In this document: positions 39,326-46,797 of the stretch, piece after piece
Layout of the letters: each line of letters begins with the position of its first letter
Numbering within the stretch: the first letter of the stretch is position 1
NCBI GenBank assembly: GCA_003213455.1
Contig: QCMX01000005.1
Coordinates: 1-46,797 of the forward strand
DNA from: SAR86 cluster bacterium AG-422-P06
Lineage (GTDB): Bacteria; Pseudomonadota; Gammaproteobacteria; Magnimaribacterales; TMED112
Length of the DNA stretch: 46,797 bases
Direction: 5' to 3'
Notes under the pieces: generated by a model
Database searches by the model: none
Told to the model about the DNA's origin: nothing
The model's input: the letters and a program-made list of their open reading frames with translations, nothing else
Made by a program: the position numbers and the translations under genes

Positions 39326-39380
39326 GTTTCAAATCCCTTACCAATATATTAATATATAGCGGGTCAACTTTGAGCATTAC

Positions 39381-39806
39381 ATGAAAACAACAGCATTAAG
39401 AACTCAAGATATTGAGCAAAAGTGGTACATAGTAGACTGTACAGGTAAAAAACTTGGCAGATTGTCTGTCCAAGTAGCAAATATATTGAGAGGAAAGAAC
39501 AAACCAGAATATACACCTAACGCAGATGTAGGCGATTTTGTAATTCTTCTTAATGCTAAGAATATAGAAGTAACAGGAAAAAAAGCCACTGATAAAATAT
39601 ATTACAGACACTCCGGATTCCCTGGCGGCATTAAACAAATATCATTTCAGGACCAAATGGATAAGAATCCAGAAAAAGTAATTAGAGATGCGGTTAAAGG
39701 AATGTTGCCAAAAAACAGATTAAACAGACAGATAATTAAAAAATTAAAAGTTTATAACGATGAGGTTCATCCTCACGAAGCACAAAACCCTCAGGAGATA
39801 AAATAA
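39381..39806 (+). CDS. rplM: 50S ribosomal protein L13
   Basis: [41 protein letters not shown]. Confidence 0.98.
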   Translation: MKTTALRTQDIEQKWYIVDCTGKKLGRLSVQVANILRGKNKPEYTPNADVGDFVILLNAKNIEVTGKKATDKIYYRHSGFPGGIKQISFQDQMDKNPEKVIRDAVKGMLPKNRLNRQIIKKLKVYNDEVHPHEAQNPQEIK

Positions 39807-40186
39807 TGAATACTATTTCTGGCAGAAGAAAAGAAGCAACAGCTGTAGTTAGGTTGACAAAGGGAACTGGTGTTGTAACTGTAAACAAAAAAAGTATAGA
39901 CGAATATTTTGGAAGAGATGTTGCCAAAATGATTGTCAGACAACCATTGGTATTAACTAAAAATGCAGAAGCATATGATGTAGATGCAAAAGTACAAGGT
40001 GGTGGTTCGTTTGGCCAAGCAGGAGCTATAAGACTTGCTATTTCAAAAGCGTTACTAGAAGAAGATCCAGAACTTAGAGCAGAATTAAAAAAAGCTGGGT
40101 ATTTAACAAGAGATTCAAGAGTAAAAGAAAGAAAGAAAGTTGGTTTAAAGAAAGCTAGAAAGAGCCCACAATTTTCAAAAAGATAA
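39806..40186 (+). CDS. rpsI: 30S ribosomal protein S9
   Basis: [18 protein letters not shown]...[25 protein letters not shown]-type C-terminus. Confidence 0.98.
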   Translation: MNTISGRRKEATAVVRLTKGTGVVTVNKKSIDEYFGRDVAKMIVRQPLVLTKNAEAYDVDAKVQGGGSFGQAGAIRLAISKALLEEDPELRAELKKAGYLTRDSRVKERKKVGLKKARKSPQFSKR

Positions 40187-40193
40187 TCCTATC

Positions 40194-40231
40194 TTTGAAC
40201 ACCTAAAAAAATACACTATTTTTTGTTCAAA
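40194..40231. repeat. Inverted repeat TTTGAACA-N22-TGTTCAAA (copy 1)
   Basis: Arms 40194-40201 and 40224-40231, directly after rpsI; left arm is part of the 13-nt direct repeat TTTGAACACCTAA. Confidence 0.85.
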
Positions 40232-40288
40232 ATTATTATTTTTAAAGATTATTTTTTAAAAAGCTTTTTATTTTATAATTATTCTGTA

Positions 40289-40294
40289 TATAAT
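40289..40294 (+). promoter_or_regulatory. Putative -10 box TATAAT for pet operon
   Basis: Consensus TATAAT, weak T-rich -35. Confidence 0.45.
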
Positions 40295-40343
40295 ACTGAT
40301 CATAATGATTTAAGAGGAATTTGTTAGGTAGGTTTCACATAGA

Positions 40344-40369
40344 TTTGAACACCTAATTAACTGTTCAAA
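40344..40369. repeat. Inverted repeat TTTGAACA-N10-TGTTCAAA (copy 2), abutting petA start
   Basis: Arms 40344-40351 and 40362-40369; TTTGAACACCTAA direct repeat identical to 40194-40206. Confidence 0.88.
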
Positions 40370-41170
40370 ATGTCAAAAAATAAGCAAGGGAAAAAACACA
40401 TTCATATTCTTGATGGAATGTCTCTTTATACTAGAGACAAATCTCCATTTTATTGGGGATATTTAAACATTGATGGAGAAATCTATAAAAAAAGCCTCAA
40501 AACAACAGATAAAAAAGAAGCTGAAAGACTTCTTTTTCTTTGGAAGAATGAACTATTTACAGGTGAAGTTGCTAAAGATGCTGATGCATTAAATAAGACT
40601 GATTTAATAGAAGCAAACAATCATAAAGTTGATAACACTAGGAGAAAAGCACTAATGATTACCTCTGGTTTGATGGGTGCAGTTACTGTTACAGGTTTTG
40701 CGGTGCCTTTTTTGAGTGCTTGGAACCCAAGTGAAAAAGCAAAAGCACTCGGAGCATCAGTTAAATTTGATCTCTCCAAACTTGATCCTGGAGCAATGGC
40801 TGTTGTTGAATGGAGAAGAACACCAATATTTGTTGTACATCAAACTAAGAAAGCATTAGAAAATCTTCCTAAATTAAATGATAGGGTTACTGATCCAGCT
40901 CTTTCAGAAGGCGTAGCAAGATCATCTAATGATAAATTTACAGTTTTGAAAGGAGTCTGTACTCATTTGTCATGTGCACCTAAGTATCATCCCGAAATAG
41001 AACCAAAAGCATGGGATGAAGAGTGGCTAGGCGGTTTTTTCTGTCCATGCCATGGTTCAAAATTTGACCTTGCTGGAAGGGTCTATAAAGGTGTTCCAGC
41101 ACCAATCAACCTTGAGGTACCACCGCATTCTTTTGATGGTGATACATTAATTATCGGAGAACCAGCATAA
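40370..41170 (+). CDS. petA: Ubiquinol-cytochrome c reductase Rieske iron-sulfur subunit with integrase arm-domain-like N-terminal extension
   Basis: Rieske motifs CTHLSC and CPCHGSKFD; Tat-like TRRKALM at residues 90-96; N-terminal MSLYTRDKSPFYWGYLNIDGEIYKKSLKTTDKKEAERLLFLWKNELF is not a normal Rieske leader. Confidence 0.93.
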   Translation: MSKNKQGKKHIHILDGMSLYTRDKSPFYWGYLNIDGEIYKKSLKTTDKKEAERLLFLWKNELFTGEVAKDADALNKTDLIEANNHKVDNTRRKALMITSGLMGAVTVTGFAVPFLSAWNPSEKAKALGASVKFDLSKLDPGAMAVVEWRRTPIFVVHQTKKALENLPKLNDRVTDPALSEGVARSSNDKFTVLKGVCTHLSCAPKYHPEIEPKAWDEEWLGGFFCPCHGSKFDLAGRVYKGVPAPINLEVPPHSFDGDTLIIGEPA

Positions 41171-42414
41171 TGGCAACAGAAAAAAATACCATAATGGGTT
41201 GGCTAGATAGAAGGCTGCCTGTTACAGAGAATTTAGAGCGACACTTAACCAAACATCCGGTACCAAAAAAAGTTAACTTTTTTTATCTTTTTGGTGCGCT
41301 TTTAATGGTTGTATTCATGGTTCAAGTAATTACAGGAATATGGTTAATGATGTTTTATACAAATACCGAAGAAGGTGCTTTTGCTAGTGTTGAATATATT
41401 ATGAGAGACGTCGAGTATGGTTGGCTAATGAGATATATGCACAGCACAGGAGCTAGTGCATTCTTTTTTCTAATGTATTTCCATATGTTTAGAGGACTTT
41501 TGTATGGTTCTTATCAAAAGCCTAAAGAGCTTGTTTGGTTATTTGGTTGCTTTCTACTATTCCTGCTTATGGCAGAAGGGTTTCTAGGCTATGTTTTGCC
41601 ATGGGGCCAGATGTCATATTGGGCAGCAAACGTTATATTGTCTCTTTTTGGAGCTATTCCTTTTATTGGGCCTGATCTTCAAGTTTGGATTCAGGGGGAC
41701 TTTGTATTATCTGGAATTACTTTATCTAGGTTTTTTGCTCTACACGTTGTTGTTGTTCCTTTGTTAATGATTGCGTTAGTTGTTTTTCATATTTTTGCTC
41801 TACACGAGGTTGGTGCAGGAAATCCTGAAGGCGTAGATATCGAAAAATATAGAGATGCTAAAGGCATGCCTTTAGATGGTGCACCATTCCATCCTTATAA
41901 GACTTTTGGTGCATTACCAGCTATTGGAGTATTTTTCATAGTTTTCTTCGCAATCGTGTTCTTTGCTCCCACAGGAGGAGGATACTTTATTGAAAAACCT
42001 AATTTTGAAGAAGCTAATTTTCTTAAAACCCCAGAGCATATTGCGCCTGTTTGGTACTATGCCCCTTTCTATTCAATTTTAAGAGCAGTAACATTTGGAA
42101 TACCATTTCTTGGCATTACCAGTAAATTTTTGGGCTTTATAATTTTTGCAGCTAGTATCGCAATTCTATTTGTAGTTCCATGGCTTGATAGATCAAATGT
42201 TCAAAGCATTCGATATAAAGGCATATATAGTAAAATTGCTATGATTTTATTTGCGGCTTCTTTTATAACGCTAGGGTATCTTGGAACAAAACCAGTTAAT
42301 GAGCTAAGAACATTGGTAGCTCAGATATGTACTATATTTTATTTCGCACCATTTATTCTCATGCCTATATATACTAAATACGAAAAAACACTGGAAGTGC
42401 CTGACAGATTATGA
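41170..42414 (+). CDS. petB: Cytochrome bc1 complex cytochrome b
   Basis: Multi-TM; RYMHSTGASAFFFLMYFHMFRGLLYGSY, GYVLPWGQMSYWAANVI, heme His pairs. Confidence 0.97.
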   Translation: MATEKNTIMGWLDRRLPVTENLERHLTKHPVPKKVNFFYLFGALLMVVFMVQVITGIWLMMFYTNTEEGAFASVEYIMRDVEYGWLMRYMHSTGASAFFFLMYFHMFRGLLYGSYQKPKELVWLFGCFLLFLLMAEGFLGYVLPWGQMSYWAANVILSLFGAIPFIGPDLQVWIQGDFVLSGITLSRFFALHVVVVPLLMIALVVFHIFALHEVGAGNPEGVDIEKYRDAKGMPLDGAPFHPYKTFGALPAIGVFFIVFFAIVFFAPTGGGYFIEKPNFEEANFLKTPEHIAPVWYYAPFYSILRAVTFGIPFLGITSKFLGFIIFAASIAILFVVPWLDRSNVQSIRYKGIYSKIAMILFAASFITLGYLGTKPVNELRTLVAQICTIFYFAPFILMPIYTKYEKTLEVPDRL

Positions 42415-43109
42415 AGAAACTATTTTTAATTCTTTTTCTTTTAAGTAGCTATAGCTATTCTGCTGGTGAAAATGCTTGTGGAAGCCTTGAAGAATGTGAT
42501 GACTTCTCTTCAGATGTGCATGATTTATATTCTTTGCAGAGAGGGCTTGGTCTCTATATGAACTACTGTTCAAGCTGCCATTCTTTAAAATTATTAAGAT
42601 GGAATAGATTGCAAAAAGATTTAGTCATACCTGAAAATATAATTACTGAGGATCTTATAAGAACGCCTGACACAAAGATAGCTGATCACATGACATTCGG
42701 TATACCAGAAAAATCACCTATTGGAGCTCCTGATCTTACTTTGAGGACAAGAGTTAGAGGAGATGACTGGATCTATACTTATTTAAGAACATTTTATGAA
42801 GATTCATCTCAAACTTCAGGTTCAAATAACCTTGTTTACGTAGGCACATCAATGCCAAATGTGCTAGCTGGTCTCCAAGGTAATCAAGCACTTGACATAG
42901 ATGGTAACATTGTAAAAGTGTCTGAAGGTTCAATGACTAGAGAAGAGTTTGACGATTCTATGAGAGATTTAGTCAATTTTCTGGCATATGCTAGTGAACC
43001 AGCAAGAATAACAAGAGAAAAAAATGGTATTTTCGTTATTTTATTCTTTATTGTCTTCACTGCTGTAATGAACCTTCTATATAGAGAATACGCAAAGGAG
43101 CTTAAATGA
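42411..43109 (+). CDS. petC: Cytochrome c1
   Basis: YMNYCSSCHSLKLLRWNRL (CxxCH), C-terminal TM anchor; pet operon. Confidence 0.95.
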   Translation: MKKLFLILFLLSSYSYSAGENACGSLEECDDFSSDVHDLYSLQRGLGLYMNYCSSCHSLKLLRWNRLQKDLVIPENIITEDLIRTPDTKIADHMTFGIPEKSPIGAPDLTLRTRVRGDDWIYTYLRTFYEDSSQTSGSNNLVYVGTSMPNVLAGLQGNQALDIDGNIVKVSEGSMTREEFDDSMRDLVNFLAYASEPARITREKNGIFVILFFIVFTAVMNLLYREYAKELK

Positions 43110-43726
43110 TATTTTATTCAGAAGAAAAAGGGCATTACAGCCATATGGTAAGACTTGTGCTTGCAGAAAAAGACATTGCTTGTGAAATTAAAGAATTTGA
43201 TCCAGCAGGCAAACTTCCAGAAGAGTTGCCAAGCATCAATCCTTACAACAAGTTACCAGTTTTAGTAGATAGAGAGGTTACAATTTATGAACCAAGAGTT
43301 ATTTTGGAGTATCTGGATGAAAGGTTTCCTCATCCACCATTATTACCAATTTATCCTAACGATAAAGCAGAGTGCAGGCTTTTAATTCATAGAATTGAGA
43401 AAGATTGGCTACCTGTGATTGATAAAATGATGAGTCCAAAAATTAGCACGAAAGAGTTCAATGCGTTGAAAAAAGAACTTGTAAATTTGGTTTCAGGCAT
43501 TGTCCTAGTCCTCAAAGAAAAGCCGTATTTTATGAGTGATGAGTTTACTCTTGTTGATTGTTATATGTCAGCAATTCTATATAGGTTGCCATACTTAGGA
43601 GTAAGTCTTCCTAATACCAAATCATTTGCTAGTTTAAGCTCTTATCAAGAAAAGTTATTTTCTAGGCCAAGTTTTGACCTTTCACTAACAGACTCTGAAA
43701 GGGATCTTAAGTATTCTTTTAATTAA
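43106..43726 (+). CDS. sspA: Stringent starvation protein A (GST-fold)
   Basis: HMVRLVLAEKDIACEIKEFDPAGKLPEELPSINPYNKLPVLVDREVTIYEPRVILEYLDERFPHPPLLP; petABC-sspA synteny. Confidence 0.94.
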   Translation: MIFYSEEKGHYSHMVRLVLAEKDIACEIKEFDPAGKLPEELPSINPYNKLPVLVDREVTIYEPRVILEYLDERFPHPPLLPIYPNDKAECRLLIHRIEKDWLPVIDKMMSPKISTKEFNALKKELVNLVSGIVLVLKEKPYFMSDEFTLVDCYMSAILYRLPYLGVSLPNTKSFASLSSYQEKLFSRPSFDLSLTDSERDLKYSFN

Positions 43727-44786
43727 GATAAGATCTTGAAATTAATTCATTCTCATTAATTTCATAGATTCCTAATAAGCCTCTAATTTCACCCTTGATA
43801 TTATTGGCAATAGCAAAACTCAGAAGCATTGCGTCAAAACCAAGGCAAAAGCTTCTGCTTTTTGGCAAATCAAAACCATATTTATTTTCATAACTGTGAT
43901 CAATAAGAGTGATGTTATGTAATGAAATTTCATTGCTATCAATTTTTTGATTGAAATCTGAGGTAAAAGAAAAAATTTCATAATCAAGACCATAGTTAAA
44001 TCTTACTAGTGAGGCAATTTCATAAAGACGCGTAAGATTTTCTGGAAAAATAACAATTTGCTCAAAATCTTTTCTTGTTCTTGGCACAAATTCTACTTTA
44101 GAAAAGCTAGCTTTATCTATCAGCGCATATCTATCTTTGCTTTCTGTAACATCTAAAAAGTTTTCTATTCTCTTTGTTGGATTCTCTCCAACCTCAATGG
44201 TAATTGCATCATTTTCTTTGCTAAACCATAAGCTCCTAAAGGAGTTGCTATTATTAGTTGAAGTTTGTGTATCTTTAATAAATCCAATTCTTTTGATGTC
44301 TTTATCTTCTAAGTAGTTATCAAGAGCTCTATTTTGAGATTTTTGGCTAAGAGAAATAGAAAAATTCTCTACTGAATCATTTAGCAAAAGTGCTTTATTA
44401 GACAATAATAGCCCATCAATTTTCTTTACAATTTCTTTGCTTAATGGACCTATTAAAAAATTCTTATTTGCTTCGCTTAGGTTGAGATCATCTTGTTTTA
44501 CAAAGCTTATTTCATTCTTGATCTTGTATTTTTCTTTTGCTGCAAGTATTCCTAATTGGAAATAGTTGTTAAATTCTGCAAATTTTTTATGGTCAGGGGC
44601 AGCTACGATAAATTTTCTTTGATAAGGGCTTTGCTCGAAATTATTTTCAAGTATTGTTACCCCACTAAATTCACTATTTTTTGTTATTTCAATAAATTGA
44701 GAATTTATCGAACTTTCCTTAGGTGCTGTGGAGCAACTAGTTATAATCAATATATATAAACAACATAAAAATAATTTTTTTAGCAT
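43719..44786 (-). CDS. lpoA: Short LpoA-like (PBP activator) lipoprotein
   Basis: Lipobox ITSC; periplasmic-binding-like fold (FLIGPLSKEIV...RIGFIKDTQ); divergent to rsmI as in lpoA(yraM)/rsmI(yraL). Confidence 0.72.
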   Translation of the reverse strand: MLKKLFLCCLYILIITSCSTAPKESSINSQFIEITKNSEFSGVTILENNFEQSPYQRKFIVAAPDHKKFAEFNNYFQLGILAAKEKYKIKNEISFVKQDDLNLSEANKNFLIGPLSKEIVKKIDGLLLSNKALLLNDSVENFSISLSQKSQNRALDNYLEDKDIKRIGFIKDTQTSTNNSNSFRSLWFSKENDAITIEVGENPTKRIENFLDVTESKDRYALIDKASFSKVEFVPRTRKDFEQIVIFPENLTRLYEIASLVRFNYGLDYEIFSFTSDFNQKIDSNEISLHNITLIDHSYENKYGFDLPKSRSFCLGFDAMLLSFAIANNIKGEIRGLLGIYEINENELISRSYLN

Positions 44787-45615
44787 GAGTTTCTATATTA
44801 TACCTTCTCCAGTTGGCAACCTTGATGATTTTACTATCAGAGCAGTTAACACAATAAGTGAATTAGACTTCTTAGCTGTTGAAAGCAGCTCTTCTGCTAA
44901 GAAACTCTTAAAAAAATATAATCTGAAAATTAAAGAAATTGTTATCTATAATGATCACTCTGACGAGAAGGCTAGAGCTAAAATTATTAATCTTTTGGAA
45001 GAGGAAAAAAATGGTGGAATAATTTCAGAAGCTGGCACACCGCTAATATCTGATCCTGGCTACAAATTAATTTCAGCTCTAATAAAAAAAAATATAAAAG
45101 TAATTCCTTTGCCAGGGCCTACATCATTCATTCCTGCTCTTGTTGGGAGTGGCTTGCCAACAAATAAATTCCATTTTTTTGGATTTTTACCAAAAAAAAT
45201 AAATGAGTTAAAAAAAATCTTTACTAAATGCTCAGCTGATAATGGGACTTCAATTTTTTTTGAATCTCCTCATAGAATAGTTTCTACCTTAAATTTAATT
45301 GATAATTTATTTGGCATGGAAGCTAATATTTGTGTAGCTAAAGAGATTTCCAAAATACATGAACGATTCTTAAGAGGAACAGCCTCTGAAATATTATTAG
45401 ATTTTAAGAATGATAAAGATCTTCTTAAGGGCGAATTTATCTTAATGATAAATTTTTTATCTATAGAAGAAGATACTTCAGTTGCAGATAAATTATTCGA
45501 AAAACTCTCAGGAAAACTTAGCAATAAAGAGCTTGCAAGGCTGTCTTCAGAGGTAACAGGTATTAATAAAAATTTTCTATATGAAAGATTTTTATCTTTT
45601 TCCAAAAAGACTTGA
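44785..45615 (+). CDS. rsmI: 16S rRNA (cytidine(1402)-2'-O)-methyltransferase
   Basis: FYIIPSPVGNLDDFTIRA...SEAGTPLISDPGYKLI...PLPGPTSFIPALVGSGLP; start MSFYIIP at 44785. Confidence 0.96.
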   Translation: MSFYIIPSPVGNLDDFTIRAVNTISELDFLAVESSSSAKKLLKKYNLKIKEIVIYNDHSDEKARAKIINLLEEEKNGGIISEAGTPLISDPGYKLISALIKKNIKVIPLPGPTSFIPALVGSGLPTNKFHFFGFLPKKINELKKIFTKCSADNGTSIFFESPHRIVSTLNLIDNLFGMEANICVAKEISKIHERFLRGTASEILLDFKNDKDLLKGEFILMINFLSIEEDTSVADKLFEKLSGKLSNKELARLSSEVTGINKNFLYERFLSFSKKT

Positions 45616-45628
45616 TATTATATGACGC

Positions 45629-45955
45629 TGAGTTGGTCGAGCTATCGCTTATTTTAAATAAGAGGAAAGTCCGGACTTCAAAGAGCAGAGTGCCAGCTAA
45701 CTGCTGGGGGACGTGAGTCTACGGCTAGTGCAACAGAAAATAAACCGCCAGTTCGTCTGGTAAGGGTGAAAAGGTAAGGTAAGAGCTTACCGCCTAAGTA
45801 AAATTAGGGCATGGCAAACCCCACTCGAAGCAATGCCAAATAGAGATCCTATTGCGTTGCTCGCGCAGGATCAGGGTAGGCAGCATGAGTGTTTTGGCGA
45901 CAAAACATCTAGATAAATGATGGCTTAAACAGAATCCGGCTTATAGACCAACTCA
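45629..45955 (+). ncRNA. rnpB: RNase P RNA (bacterial class A)
   Basis: P1 TGAGTTGGTC/GACCAACTCA, GAGGAAAGTCCGGACT, ACAGAAAATAAACCGCC, AGAATCCGGCTTATAGACCAACTCA. Confidence 0.95.
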
Positions 45956-45978
45956 TTTCTCTAATTTAAAATCTTATT

Positions 45979-46797
45979 ATGACCTGGCAGATTATTGACT
46001 CCAATTACGAACAAGCAAAGATAACAGTCATTGGTATTGGGGGTGGTGGTGGAAACAGTGTGAATCATATTATCAAATCAGGTATTAGAGGAGTTGAATT
46101 TATTTGTGCAAATACTGACTCACAAGACCTTGCTAAAGTACAAAAAGCAAAAAAAATTAAATTAGGTGGAGAATTTACTAAAGGTCTCGGTGCAGGAAAT
46201 GATCCTGAAAGAGGAAGAGCAGCAACAGTATTAAGTGAGACAGAAATAAAAGAAGCACTAGCACACACTGAAATGCTTTTTATAGTTGCAGGTATGGGAG
46301 GAGGCACTGGAACAGGAGGAGCTCCAGTAGTCGCAAAAATAGCAAAAGATTTAGGAATATTGACAGTTGCTGTTGTAACCACACCATTCAAATACGAACA
46401 AGAAAAAAGAGCAGAACAGGCGGCAGCTGGTATTGCTAAGCTTATGCAAAGTGTTGACTCGCTCATAGAAATAGATAATGAAAAAATCTTTGAAATTTTC
46501 CCAGAAAATGCTCAATTTAATGAAGGTTTCAATGCTGTAAATGAAGTGATCGCTAATGCAGTGAGAGGTGTATCAAATGTAATCCTTAACCCGGCAACAA
46601 TGAATGTAGATTTTGCCGATGTTCAAGCTGCTATGTCACAAAAAGGGATGGCAATCATGTGTATTGGAAAAGCAAGTGGCCCAAACAGAGCAGCTGCAGC
46701 AGTAGATGATGCACTAGGCAACCCATTCTTTAATCGTGCTGAAGTAAAAAATGCTAAGGGGCTTTTAGTTAATATTTGTGGTCCTTCAGGGATGGAG
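45979..46797 (+). CDS. ftsZ: Cell division protein FtsZ (runs past the window end)
   Basis: ITVIGIGGGGGNSVNHI, CANTDSQDL, VAGMGGGTGTGGAPVVA, NVDFADVQAAM; open to the last base so not in the ORF track. Confidence 0.96.
   Translation, partial: MTWQIIDSNYEQAKITVIGIGGGGGNSVNHIIKSGIRGVEFICANTDSQDLAKVQKAKKIKLGGEFTKGLGAGNDPERGRAATVLSETEIKEALAHTEMLFIVAGMGGGTGTGGAPVVAKIAKDLGILTVAVVTTPFKYEQEKRAEQAAAGIAKLMQSVDSLIEIDNEKIFEIFPENAQFNEGFNAVNEVIANAVRGVSNVILNPATMNVDFADVQAAMSQKGMAIMCIGKASGPNRAAAAVDDALGNPFFNRAEVKNAKGLLVNICGPSGME

Noticed and set aside
39338-39358. ATATATTAATATAT palindrome upstream of rplM
   Set aside because: Simple AT palindrome in an AT-rich intergenic region; expected by chance.
40312-40356. 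Possible TTG-initiated leader peptide (LLGRFHIDLNT*) upstream of petA
   Set aside because: AAGAGGAA is too close to the TTG and the peptide is unremarkable; insufficient support.
44728-44784. Extended rsmI start at 44728
   Set aside because: The upstream residues MEQLVIINIYKQHKNNFFS do not resemble RsmI; MSFYIIPSPVGNL is the normal N-terminus.

Overview
AT-rich, very compact gammaproteobacterial chromosome segment. The lineage looks like a streamlined marine gammaproteobacterium (SAR86-like), but that is inferred from gene order and composition and was not tested. Most of the window is conserved housekeeping operons: tpiA/secG; tRNA-fMet-rimP-nusA-infB-rbfA-truB-rpsO-pnp; lolB-ispE-tRNAGln-prs-rplY-pth-ychF; hemA-prfA-prmC; gatCAB; mreBCD; kdsD-lptA-lptB; mlaC-murA; degS; rplM-rpsI; petABC-sspA; lpoA/rsmI; rnpB-ftsZ (ftsZ runs off the window). 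I see no CRISPR array, prophage or IS element. The least ordinary content is: (1) a Rieske Fe-S protein (petA) with a ~75-aa N-terminal extension that reads like the arm-type DNA-binding domain of a tyrosine integrase, preceded by one of the two longest non-coding gaps, which carries repeated TTTGAACACCTAA / TGTTCAAA motifs; (2) a compact GH84 O-GlcNAcase-like protein with no evident signal peptide; (3) a tandem pair of tiny two-helix membrane proteins sharing an LGENG motif, with inverted-repeat elements upstream and a hairpin that buries the second gene's SD and start codon; (4) convergent gene junctions that all overlap or nearly abut; and (5) divergent gene pairs with overlapping or nearly overlapping start codons, suggesting leaderless transcripts.
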